From Coemansia sp. RSA 1804 (Eukaryota > Kickxellomycota > Kickxellomycetes > Kickxellales > Kickxellaceae): a stretch of DNA of 46,661 bases. The stretch is from positions 1 to 46,661 of the forward strand of contig JANBTH010000043.1 of the NCBI GenBank assembly GCA_027578815.1, read 5' to 3'. The position numbers were made by a program, and so were the translations under genes. How positions within the stretch are numbered: position 1 is the first letter of the stretch; each line of letters opens with the position of its first letter. The notes below the pieces were generated by a model. The model saw only the letters and a list, made by a program, of their open reading frames with translations, did not search any database and was not told the origin of the DNA. Shown one piece after another: positions 1-10,300 of this stretch.

Positions 1-143
1 CCATGCTGATCCGCGAGCTTGATATGGACCCGCGCCAGTTCTGCGCCTTCACCGTTCCCGTCGTCTACGCTTCGCTGCTCACGCCGGCTGCGCCCATCCA
101 CTCCACCAGCGGACGCATGCGCATTTCCTCGCTCTTGTCTTAG
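1..143 (+). CDS. 3' end of an unidentified protein-coding gene, cut by the window edge
   Basis: The frame with codons starting at position 3 is open from the left edge to a TAG at 141-143. It gives about 46 residues ending RMRISSLLS. Its GC-rich codon use matches the housekeeping genes of this window and contrasts with the AT-rich DNA that begins right after the stop, so it is probably the C-terminus of a gene that starts upstream. An ATG at position 3 is in frame, but nothing shows that it is a start. The protein is not recognised: there is no transmembrane stretch, metal ligand set or obvious motif. An overlapping frame (19-327) runs far into the AT-rich spacer and is judged spurious. Confidence 0.55.
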   Translation, partial: MLIRELDMDPRQFCAFTVPVVYASLLTPAAPIHSTSGRMRISSLLS

Positions 144-1229
144 GATTCATAATGTTTCTTTCCTTTTTTACTTTCTGCGGCCGTCTCATTTTTGTTCATT
201 TCTCCTCCTACCCTGTTTTTCTTTTATTTTTTACTTTTCACGAGAAATAGATAGACATTTCCTTTCTCGCCTTTGTGAGTTTTTAGTTCTAATTTATTCG
301 TTTTTCATTAACTATGATATGCCATAAAAAAAGTCCACTTATGAATATAAACAACTAAATCTTCAACTTTCTTTATTGGTATATACACAACTTTCTATAT
401 TGTTCCTTATTCTTTTTCTTGCTTGCGCCTCCGCTGCTCGAGCTTTCTGGTTTGCTTGTCAGTTTAGACATTAGACCTTTTATTTTTAACCAGCGGCCTG
501 AGTTGGTATAAAATCAAGTTTCCCATTTTCCATTTCCCTTTTATATTTTTATCACCTCAGCTGAGAGAGGCTTAGCTCACTTGTCATCCATTTTAATATG
601 CTAAACTAATATATCTGCTTGAAATTCACGTGTTTTTAATTATTGCTATTAATTTTTATGTAGACAATAAGGCAACAAATAGATGGCGAACGAAAAGAAA
701 AATATTTTGCCAAAGAAACTTTTAGGAAATCTTGATCGTGTTTTATATATTTCTTTTTTTCAGTCTAGCTACATAATATTATAAAAATGAAGAAATGAGA
801 GTTAAAAATGGAAAATTAGATAATAAGGTTTTATTTTTAAATTCCTATTAAAAACAATGATAAAGAAGGCATGCCTCCTTTTTTCACAACTGGAAACGAC
901 ATTTCTGGTCACATTGCTTTCTATTTTGCCAAGTAATTGCGCTGGTATTACTTTACTTGTCAGTTTATTCAAGTGAGTAGGATAAAAGAAACGTGGATAA
1001 GCGGAAGGTGCCAGAGGTTCATCTTACACATGTGACATTTGTTGTTTTGGGGAGTGGCAATACACGTGTCGAATCTGTCGGCAGTAATCAGTGTATAACT
1101 AGTTTTCTTGTTTTCTCGCTTTGCTAGACCAACATGTATTTGGTTATAAAATTAGAATGCATTAGATATAGGTTACATTAATAATCAAAAGCACTAACAT
1201 CCACAAAAATAAAATAGAATTTGGATATC
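144..1229. other. AT-rich intergenic region
   Basis: About 1.1 kb between the truncated gene and the arrestin stop codon. It is AT-rich with many T-runs and no coding-like frame. It must hold the 3' ends of two converging transcripts. No repeat shared with the rest of the window was seen. Confidence 0.6.
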
Positions 1230-4200
1230 CTAGCTTGTTGAAGCACCACGTCCAGGTCTCTCCACAGCATTGTATGGCGGAGGCTGGGATACCGGGACCT
1301 CGTACTCTGGTGGCAAGAGATCTTCATAGCTAGGCGGAGGTAAAAGTTGTGGATTCAGTGTTGTTTCTGCCGCATAGCGATCACCAACTGGACCAATCCG
1401 GGCGATAGCAATGTTTGCAGCAGCAGATGTAGAAGAAACCCGCAGTTCTGTGCTTGAACTACCAGCATTCTGTGCACTAGCTGGTGCTGTCTCTGTTAAT
1501 TGCAAGCTTTGAGTTGTGGCAAGGGGATGGGCGGCTGTTGTGGTTGTGACTGCCTGTGACTGCTGACCTAAAGTCTCCGCCGTCTCAATACCTGGTGACT
1601 CATCGGCTTCCTCAGCAGCACTGGTGTAGTTTTCGCTAGCATGGTCATCGTGGCAATTCTGCTGCTGCTGCTGCTCATTTTCATTTTGTCCCAACTGGGC
1701 ACCCGTTGACGGCGTTTCGCTTAAGGCACTTGTCCGACGGGATACCGCCAGACTTGCCACTTGCGCAGATAAAGAGTCCGCAGAACCATTGGTAGCCGTG
1801 CGCAGCTGTTCAGGATGCGCAGCTAAAGAATGTGGTGGCTGGTGTTCCGACGTTTGTGACGCAGCAGCAGCAATAGGACTGCTAGCACCCGCCGTTAATT
1901 GCGGGTCCAATAACGATTGGCCGTTTCCAACTGAAGAAAGCTGCGATACTGCATTTGGGGTACTACTGGCAGCTGGAGGATAAGGCGAGCTCCATTGTGG
2001 CACAGTACTGGGACCCGACTCGCTACAAGGATACTGTTGTTGGTGTTGCTGCTGCTGAGGGCCAGTCATCTGCGTGTATTGCTTTGAAAGCTGCTCAAAA
2101 AACTGCTGCTGCTGTTTCCGCTGCTGCTCCTGAAACTGCAGTATCTGCTCCTGGAGCGCAGCATTGTTGTAGGGTACGGGGGCCTCTGCCATTCCGTCAT
2201 ACGGGTACTGCGGCGGCTGTAGCAAAGGAGGTCCGACGGGAGGTACGGAGACCGATATTTGCGGAATGGAAGGCGGAGCAAAGGAAGACCCAGCAAGAGG
2301 ATCCATCACACCAAACTGCATCGTGTCTGGAGGATACACGGACGGCGGAGAATACCGTGCTTGTGACAGTGGAGGCAAGAGCATTGGATTGAACCCCACG
2401 TGCGGGAAGGCTGGCATTGCACTGGGCATCATCGGCAGATACATCGTTTCTCCAGCAGCGGCAGAGGATCCAAATCCACCATTACTACTACTGGCGGCTG
2501 GCGGCTGAGATTGAGAATGGGACTGGGGTCTTCCTGGATATATCGGTACTTGCAACTCATCTTCAAACTGCGTTTCATCATTAGAGCTGCCTGCCGACTG
2601 TCTACTTCCTCCTCCACCTTTACAAACTTCCGAACCACCCGCTGGCATTGGCATCTTAACGGACCCAGAGCGAAAAGCGCCGTTGTTTGGGAAAGCCGTT
2701 GTTGACGAGCCACATGTACTTTCATCCAATCTTGGCAGTGGCATCTCGAGGGCTGCAGAATCGGGTTCCAAGACAAATCCGCTAGCAGCTTCTTCGCTTT
2801 CCTGCGGCGTTAGATCGCGAACACACCAGAGCTCGCCGATTTTGCCAGACACCAGAGAGATAGGCAGCGTGCCGCGCACGGATCGCGGCTTAATCCAGTA
2901 CTCGTGGGTCAGGGGCGGCACCAGCGCGGGATCGTTATTCTTCAGCTCGTCCCGACGAACAATGTTTGCATGATCCAATTTTCCGTACAGACTGGCAACA
3001 GCCTTGATGCGCTGCACGGCCATCGAGGCAGCTGTGGAATTGCCCTCGACAATATCGCTGCTGGCGTCCTGTGTTGCCGCCTGCTTGACGCGATGGTACT
3101 GCACAACATACACCAGCTGGTGGTGGACCTGGACATGCGAGTTGCGGATACCTGAAAGGGCTCCGGGCTTTGTCGGCGTGGTCTCGGGAATGCGGATATG
3201 CAGCTTGCCGGCAAACATGCCGTGCGACTTTGGGAGCTCCACGGGTCCGAATCTGCTGTACTGCGTGTCGCGGCCCAGATCGCGCACCTTGGTGATTGCG
3301 TTGCTGTACTCGGAAGAGAACTCGCGCGCATACGCCAGCGCATTGTGCGGTGTGTTGGGTTCCAAGCTGTCCTGGCTGGAGGCTGCCGCATGCGCAACAG
3401 AAGAATCGGAGAACAGGCTGCCGCCTCCCAGCAGCGTGTCAGCCAGCTGTTGCTGAGCGCCAGACGCCCCGTATGGGTTGACAGAGCTTGGACTTACCGG
3501 ACTGAAGCTAACGGAGTTTGACTTTTGTCTGCCGCCGCCTATAGAAGAGGATGAAGTCTCGGCCTTCTGCGGACGCGCAATGATAGTGATTTCCTCAATA
3601 AACGCGGTAACCTTGGTGACTTTGAATTCCTTGTTGATAGGCAGCGCCTCAAACAATATCATCGGCTGCGACGAAACAGAGAACACTCGACCTCGCGGAA
3701 ACCGCAGTCGCAGACTCAGACAGTTGTTCCACAGATGCGTGAACACAAAGGGCTTGCGCTGGCTGATAATGTCCTTGTTCAAGCACAGCGCCTGGCCGAG
3801 CGGCACATTCTCGGGAGCCAAGTGCCCTCCGGTTGGCGTGTACCGGTGCGCAGGCATTTTGAGCGAAATTCTGTCATCGGAATACAGATCCCAAGTCATT
3901 GGAACCTGGTCGAGCACCAGCGGCGTCAGCGTTGTTGTGTCTGGCTTCAGTCTGAACGAGTACTCTAGACGCGTCTCCAATTCGTAGCGCAGCGCATAGG
4001 CCTTTGTTTCGATGGAGCCGTCAAGACCCTTTGGGAGCGGCATCTCGATCGCGTACTGGTGGTTGCCTGGCTCCAGCACATGCGTGGTTCCGTTCTTTGG
4101 CAGAACAGCCCAGACAAAGGCTGTTTTGCTGGTTTTCTGCAAGTAAGAGCGCAGACTATCTGTAGCTGACGCCGATGATGATGATGCTGCTGCTGCTGCT

Positions 4201-4406
4201 AAGGATGAAGAGCCCGATGCGCTGGAGCTGTTGACGTCGTCATTGATGTCTACAAGCTCGGTGCTGATAAGACGGATCGCCAGTTGTCGGAGCTTTAGCT
4301 TGTCGCTGGTTCTTATTCTCAGCTGTCCAGATAGCGTTGACTCCCGGTTCTTGTAGACCAGACACTTTGAGCAGCCTTGGTCGATATTGACTACGATGTC
4401 AAGCAT
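1230..4406 (-). CDS. alpha-arrestin (arrestin-related trafficking adaptor) with three C-terminal PY motifs
   Basis: A 1,058-residue single-exon protein starting at the ATG at 4406. The N-terminal ~300 residues have the beta-sandwich pattern of arrestin domains (LSGQLRIRTSDKLKLRQLAI, then FVWAVLPKNGTTHVLEPGNH and the YELETRLEYSF strand). An arrestin-C-like part continues to about residue 500. The rest is low-complexity Ser/Ala/Pro/Gln sequence, including Q-runs coded by CAG repeats. Three PPxY motifs cluster at the end: PPSY 1024-1027, PPEY 1032-1035 and PPPY 1042-1045. In fungi such proteins bridge membrane transporters to the WW domains of the Rsp5/Nedd4 ubiquitin ligase and trigger endocytosis. 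That role is inferred from domain plus PY motifs. The cargo cannot be read from the sequence. It is longer than most yeast ARTs because of the disordered tail. Confidence 0.88.
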   Translation of the reverse strand: MLDIVVNIDQGCSKCLVYKNRESTLSGQLRIRTSDKLKLRQLAIRLISTELVDINDDVNSSSASGSSSLAAAAASSSSASATDSLRSYLQKTSKTAFVWAVLPKNGTTHVLEPGNHQYAIEMPLPKGLDGSIETKAYALRYELETRLEYSFRLKPDTTTLTPLVLDQVPMTWDLYSDDRISLKMPAHRYTPTGGHLAPENVPLGQALCLNKDIISQRKPFVFTHLWNNCLSLRLRFPRGRVFSVSSQPMILFEALPINKEFKVTKVTAFIEEITIIARPQKAETSSSSIGGGRQKSNSVSFSPVSPSSVNPYGASGAQQQLADTLLGGGSLFSDSSVAHAAASSQDSLEPNTPHNALAYAREFSSEYSNAITKVRDLGRDTQYSRFGPVELPKSHGMFAGKLHIRIPETTPTKPGALSGIRNSHVQVHHQLVYVVQYHRVKQAATQDASSDIVEGNSTAASMAVQRIKAVASLYGKLDHANIVRRDELKNNDPALVPPLTHEYWIKPRSVRGTLPISLVSGKIGELWCVRDLTPQESEEAASGFVLEPDSAALEMPLPRLDESTCGSSTTAFPNNGAFRSGSVKMPMPAGGSEVCKGGGGSRQSAGSSNDETQFEDELQVPIYPGRPQSHSQSQPPAASSSNGGFGSSAAAGETMYLPMMPSAMPAFPHVGFNPMLLPPLSQARYSPPSVYPPDTMQFGVMDPLAGSSFAPPSIPQISVSVPPVGPPLLQPPQYPYDGMAEAPVPYNNAALQEQILQFQEQQRKQQQQFFEQLSKQYTQMTGPQQQQHQQQYPCSESGPSTVPQWSSPYPPAASSTPNAVSQLSSVGNGQSLLDPQLTAGASSPIAAAASQTSEHQPPHSLAAHPEQLRTATNGSADSLSAQVASLAVSRRTSALSETPSTGAQLGQNENEQQQQQNCHDDHASENYTSAAEEADESPGIETAETLGQQSQAVTTTTAAHPLATTQSLQLTETAPASAQNAGSSSTELRVSSTSAAANIAIARIGPVGDRYAAETTLNPQLLPPPSYEDLLPPEYEVPVSQPPPYNAVERPGRGASTS

Positions 4407-5354
4407 AATGGGCTTAGGAAATCTATTGTATTTGCTGGGTCCTTATACTAGAGTGCTTTTGAGATGTTGGCGTATTCGAGAAACGAGCGGGAAATAGAGC
4501 AATGAACGAGCAAACTAATAAGCGAATAACAAGAAAAAAAGACAGACGAAATAAGCAAAGAAGGCAAAAGAGAAAGTGAGAGAGAGAGGGAAAAATTGAA
4601 TGGAAAATAGTAAAGAAAACGACTGAGCGTGGCTGAATGCGAAAAATGGTGTTGTGTATGCTGATTCCTATTATCCTTCTTCCACTTGTCCTTGTGCTCT
4701 GGATTGTATGAAGAATATGGTGGATGGATACACGCTGCACGGACGTTTTGTCTTGGTATTTTGCTAATGTTAATAATAAGCAAACAAAAAATATATAGGA
4801 GAAAACCGGCTGGTACTTGTCAGATGCAGCAGATGTGGAAAGAGAGATAAAGAAGATAGGTGAAAGAATGGCGATAGCAATGGTGATGATGATGATGAAG
4901 AGGGTTTTGGCTATTATATACTCCTTTTCCTCCTTTGTGCATACAGCCAAGGGGTTTCTACAACGCCATTTCACTCTTCCTGTCGTTCTTGTTGTTGTGG
5001 GCTAATTGAAAGAATAGAGTCTCATCGTTTATTTGCCTTTCTGACAGCAACGCAAAAAAAAAAAAACAAGGGAGTGAGGCACGTGGGCAATGCTTTGCTT
5101 AATTTCTTTCTGTGCGTTTCACCTTCTTAATAGAAGAAGTTTCCTGATCTTTTTCAGCAATATCCGCAGCTGCAGGAAACACTCTCCCCCAACACACACT
5201 CCGTCATTCATCCACATATCACCCATCTCCCCTCAACTTTCTCCCCCAACATTTGCGGCGAGATGAGGAAAGATGGAAGATTCGTTCCTTGCCTTCCAGA
5301 ACACGTTGCGTTGCTTGCGCAGTAAACAAGACAAAGCGCAGCAAAACAAGGAAG
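4407..5354. other. intergenic region, shared upstream/downstream spacer
   Basis: Promoter and leader side of the arrestin gene (transcribed leftward) and 3' flank of ETR1. It contains purine/pyrimidine tracts (GAGA-type near 4580-4600, a GATGATGATGATG run near 4883) and an A-run near 5053. Long open frames here (for example 4423-4974 on the minus strand) are low-complexity and not coding-like. Confidence 0.5.
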
Positions 5355-6557
5355 CTACGAAGAAAACACAAATGCGTGCTTGCCGCCGCTGGACCAGGCA
5401 ACCGCTTCGCGGACACGCGCCTCGGCAATTTCGGCAGGCAGCATCGGAGCAGACGCAGGCCATTCAACCTTGACCATTGGCTGCGCAACAAACTTGGAAG
5501 CAGCAGTGAGACGCAGAATGTGCTCCCACATGGTAGAGCGCTCGGGACTGTCAATATTGTCAGCGTACCAGCGATTCATCCAGAAGCCGCGCGCCCTGAG
5601 ATCGCCGAACAGGAGAAGTGACGTCGGCAGCGTCAGCGGCTGACGCGCCATAGCGCCGTAGCTAACGAGCGTAGCGCCCTGCGACAGAAGCCTAGTCATG
5701 AGCAGCGTGGGGCGGCCGCCGACGCAGTTGAAGCCGAGCCGCACGGCGGGCGAGTCGAGTCGCCGCAGAATCCGGTCGCGCACGGCAGAGTCGGCCAGCT
5801 CGGAGTCCATGACCACAGCGTCGGCGCCGAGCTGCTCCAGCTCCGCCGCAAGACTGTCAAAGTCATCGCGACGTCTGACAACGTTGATCGTGCGCACTCC
5901 CATCTCGCGCGCCAATTGGATCACCGCGCGCCCAACACCCGAGTTGGCGCCGTTCTGCACCACGCAGTCGCCGGGGCGCAGCTGGCAAAAGTCGCGCAGC
6001 ATACGGTACGCCGTGCTTGGATTGACCTTGACTGTTGCCACATCCAGCGCTTGCACCGGAACGTTCCCGCCGCGCAGCCAGTCGTGCGGAATCCGCACCA
6101 CAGCGTCATCACTGGCTACCACCGCATGCGTGGCCCACGTACCAAACATGCCAGAGCTGCGCGGAACCACCCAGTCGCCTGCGCAAAGTCCGCTCTCGGG
6201 CCCGCTCGCCAGCACCTCACCCGCACCTTCGTTGCCGCCAACGGCTGCCAATTGCCCTTGCACAAGTCCCGACGCAAAACGCGGCTTCACCGGATACACG
6301 CCCTCTATCTGGTTCAGATCCGACGGATTCACCGGCGCCGCCAGCATCCGGATCAGCGCCTGTGTTCCTGTCAGCGCATCCGCCGGTCCGATCTCGTGAT
6401 CAACCACTCGGAGCACCTTGCTCGGCTCGCCTGTTTCTGTGAATACTGCCGACTGCGCCCGCACTGCCCCGCTGTTTGCGTGCCGAACTGTCTGTGTCCT
6501 GAATGCTGCCATTCTGGCTGCAGCCACCACTCGTGCTGTAGAGGCCCTTTTGAGCAT
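5355..6557 (-). CDS. ETR1: mitochondrial enoyl-[acyl-carrier-protein] reductase (MDR family, Etr1/MECR type)
   Basis: A 400-residue protein read from the ATG at 6557. The frame upstream to 6635 has no other ATG. The N-terminus (MLKRASTARVVAAARMAAFR) is rich in Arg/Ala and lacks acids, as expected of a mitochondrial presequence. The body is the zinc-free medium-chain reductase fold: NPSDLNQIEGVYPVKP carries the catalytic Tyr of Etr1 (residue ~88), then GNEGAGEV, and the dinucleotide-binding stretch NGANSGVGRAVIQLA (~202-216). A following NVVRRR is consistent with NADPH preference. In mitochondrial type II fatty acid synthesis this enzyme reduces trans-2-enoyl-ACP, feeding lipoic acid formation. 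That role is known for the family and is not shown here. It lies in the same direction as the arrestin gene but ~950 bp away, so no co-transcription is implied. Confidence 0.9.
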   Translation of the reverse strand: MLKRASTARVVAAARMAAFRTQTVRHANSGAVRAQSAVFTETGEPSKVLRVVDHEIGPADALTGTQALIRMLAAPVNPSDLNQIEGVYPVKPRFASGLVQGQLAAVGGNEGAGEVLASGPESGLCAGDWVVPRSSGMFGTWATHAVVASDDAVVRIPHDWLRGGNVPVQALDVATVKVNPSTAYRMLRDFCQLRPGDCVVQNGANSGVGRAVIQLAREMGVRTINVVRRRDDFDSLAAELEQLGADAVVMDSELADSAVRDRILRRLDSPAVRLGFNCVGGRPTLLMTRLLSQGATLVSYGAMARQPLTLPTSLLLFGDLRARGFWMNRWYADNIDSPERSTMWEHILRLTAASKFVAQPMVKVEWPASAPMLPAEIAEARVREAVAWSSGGKHAFVFSS

Positions 6558-7349
6558 TCTCCCCCAGTTTTCTATCCGAATTCCTCTTCTACTTGTGATT
6601 GAGGATGAGAATTCAATGAAATTAAGTGGTGGCAAAAGATGAAAATATTATAAATAAACTGCAATAATAATAAGCTAAACGCTGATGGTTCAAGAGAAGG
6701 AAAGTGGGGACGAGTCCTGCATCTACAAGCAAATAATGGTTACCGCCCAAGCGCAAACGCTTTTCGTAAAATCCGTCAGGCCTACATTCCAGCTATTCTT
6801 GAAACGGTGATCTAATCAGCCGCTAATTAAAGTTGCTGGTATAAGAAAGCTGGTGGTGCTGTCAACCCATCCATCTCCTTTTCCTTCTTATATTTAGAAT
6901 GCATAAAAGAAATAGTCCAGAATGTGCTGCTGCTGCTGCTTTTTCTTGTTCAATAAAGCGGATATCTTGTTTCGTTATACAAAGTAAAACAGTTGATAAA
7001 GGATGCAGACATTTTAACAATAAATATATAATATATCTGCTTTTCCTCCGCCTTTATCTCTACAAAAAGCAAATTTAATTCCTTTGAACAAAAAAAAAAA
7101 TAATCGAGGCTTTAAAATTTCTAATATTAAGGCTTCCCTTGTATGAATATCCAAAATCTCCCCGACACATACAAATGAAGCATATGCGCGTGAAAATATA
7201 AAAATTGCTTTTTCAGCGTTCTCCTTCCATCTATCCGGAATTTCTCTCCGCTTGTTTGCTTTTCTGTGACCATTTTTTATTTTTGGTATTTATTCTAGCT
7301 TATATTACAAGTAAAAGAGAGTTCTCAAGTACTAGCAATATTATTCAAC
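6558..7349. other. divergent promoter region between ETR1 and the ABC transporter
   Basis: About 790 bp between divergently transcribed genes. On the ABC side an AT-rich element (AATATAAAAA, about 7195-7204) lies some 150 nt before the ATG and could act as a TATA box. A CTG repeat lies near 6925-6940. No gene is supported. Confidence 0.5.
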
Positions 7350-10300
7350 ATGTTGCCACTGCTGTTTCAGTCGCCAAAGACTGTTATTTCGGCAGTTGCA
7401 TTTGGCTCTGTGTCAGCACATTGCCTGTGCAGAGCGTTTTACCACTTCTTAAACCTTTATTTAGCTGAAAATCCAACATTATGCGGCTCAGGGTCTAACT
7501 GGGATTTTTCTCTGGGCAATGATTGCTTCCGTATTGGCTTTATGTGGCCAGCCTTTCTTTTGTTTGTTGGTGGAATCTTAGCTCTTTCCTTTTGTCTGTG
7601 TTTTGTGCTTTCTGTCAAACATGAGAGTGAATTTACTACCGATGGCAGTTCTCCATTCTCTCGTCTATTGGTTGGAAACATGGTGATGCCAGTACGTCGT
7701 CCTCCTGGTCAGACCATTGTTTTTGACAACAGAATGCGTATTGGAATCTGCACCGTTCTTCTACTTGCTATTCAGACAGCGCTATATTTTATCTGGAAAC
7801 TTATCTCAGAAATTACTGAGGAAAATGGCTCAAAGGATTTTCTGTATTCTGAGGCAATGACTCAGCTTTCAGCAATAGTTCTGCTTCTGTCGTCGGTCTG
7901 TCTAGCTGTTTATTGGCGCAGCAACCATATGACATATACTGGTCTTTTTCCTTCAGTTCTTCCAGCCGCTGTTGGCCTACAGATCCTTTCTGGCCTGTGC
8001 GAGGTGTACTTTTCATTTTTCACAGATAGGAATGCCAATGTTCCCATTATTGGGCCAGATGCCACTGCTCGCTCCAACCTTTTGGTTCTAACAACCGTCA
8101 TTAACACAGTTGCTCTGCTCTTGTTTTCTTTGGCGCAACAGCGTCCTATCTTTTACCGTCCTCTTGGCAACACCCAAAACAGCTCTCAGCAGAATCCAGA
8201 CCATACAATGCTGGTTGAGTCAGGTCATGATGACGATGGCTCTGAAAACGACTCCACTCCCCTTGCACACATGAACGACCTAAAGACCAGCAGTCTCGTG
8301 GATTCACCAGAACAAAACTCTTCGTGGTTTGACAAACTAACATTCCTGTGGCTAACCAATCTACTAAGAAGAGGTGCAGCAAAACCTATCAATAGCTCAG
8401 ATTTGTACAATCTAAAACCCAGCGATGTTCCGGTGCACAACTGGAGGCGGTACCAGAAATACCGTAAACAAGGCCGCTCATTGATTGTGACCCTGGGACT
8501 GACGTATGCACCCGAGCTTTTGACTCAGTTTGCGTTGACAATGGCACTCTGCGTCTCACGCTTTGCCAGCCCGTTCTTCCTCCAGCGTATTCTCCGCTCA
8601 ATCGAATTTACACAACAGCAGGGGCTGATAATAGAAGCACCTCGCAATAGGTACGCTGATGTTGCTGGGTTGCTGTCTTTTGCAGTGCTTTCGTTGGTTG
8701 TGTATAACCAGTCGTTGTGGATTGGACGTCAGATTGGTATTCGGCTAAAAGGTTTTCTGGTCGCTGAGCTCACTACAAAAACACTATGCCGTCGTGGAAA
8801 AGGATCTTCTTCATCCGGATCTAAAGGTTTACAAGATGATCTTGCTGCTTCAGACGGCAAGGTAATGAATATTCTGACCACCGACTTTAATACAGTCATA
8901 GCCGTTGGCTCGTACTTGGACAACATATATAACCTGCCAGTCATGCTGGTAATTGGCATCTGGTACATGTACAAGATGCTTGGTGTCTCTGCACTTATTG
9001 GTTTGGTAATTACAATACTGTATATACCACTGTCCAAGATTCTGTTCTCTCGGTACCAAGATGTAATAATGCAACAAAGCGCAGCAAGTGACAGGCGGAT
9101 ATCTTCAATCACCGAGGTACTGCAAGGCATCAAGGTAATTAAGCTGTTTGGATGGGAGACACAGTTCCTTAAAAAGGTGGATGACCGGCGTGAAAAGCAG
9201 CTGGCTCACTCGTGGAAGGCGTTTTTATGGATGACCAGTATAAGCGCAAGTAGCACACTAAACCCAATCATTGTTCTGGTTATTATGTTTGCATTCTATG
9301 TTGGTGTGTTTGGCAATACTCTGGATGCAGAAACGGCCTTTACGTCTATTGCTGTTTTCCAAATGGTCAGAACGGCAATAAGCCATCTTCCGGGATTCAT
9401 AAACTTTGGTGTGGGTGGGTATGTGGCTCTTAAGCGCATAGATTTGTATTTGCAGCAGCCTCAGGCCCAGGATCTTGAGAAGCGGTGCAGACAAGTTCAG
9501 ACAACAAGCAATGTGCTTGGATTTGAGTCTGCTGATTTGGAGTGGAATTCAGCAGAGAATAATACAGATAATGCAAGAAACGCCAGTTCCGATAATCCCA
9601 ATCCACAAGAAAACACAGCTCCTACGGACAATAGCCAAATAGTGGAAAGAGTGTCTCTTCTTACTGAAGTCTCCAACGAACAGACTACACATGGTGCTGG
9701 CCAAGAGAATATGGCTAGGTTCTCACTAAAGGATATTAATGTCAGATTCCCGTTTGGTCAACTTTCTATTGTTTCTGGGCCGACAGGAAGTGGGAAATCC
9801 TCACTCTTGTCTGCAATTGTTGGAGAAATGACACTAACCCGTGGAAATGTTCTGCTTCCAACTATTGACCCAATTTTATTAGCTGAAAACAACCCCAATT
9901 ACAAGGATGTCATTGAACTTTCCCGTGAAGGGTTGGCCATCGACGACATTGCCTATGTTGCTCAGGAGGCATGGCTGCGCAATGCCACGATCCGTGAAAA
10001 CATTCTGTTTGGAGAGCCTTATAACAGAGAAAGATACGAAGAAGTGCTAAGAGTGTGTGCACTGAAACCAGATCTGCGTATTCTGGCCGCCGCTGACATG
10101 TCAGAGGTTGGTGAGCGTGGAATTACTCTTTCTGGCGGGCAAAAGCAGCGTGTAGCTTTAGCTCGTGCTGTATATTCTAGCCATCGTATTATCCTTATTG
10201 ATGACTGTCTATCGGCGGTTGATGCACATACTGCAAAGCACATTCTAGTTGAGTGCTTGGCAGACAATACCAAACTAATGCAAGGGCGTACGCGTGTCAT

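Noticed and set aside
19..327. 102-codon frame at the left edge
   Set aside because: It overlaps the coding-like frame ending at 143 and then runs through T-rich spacer with low-complexity Phe/Ser/Leu; judged a shadow.
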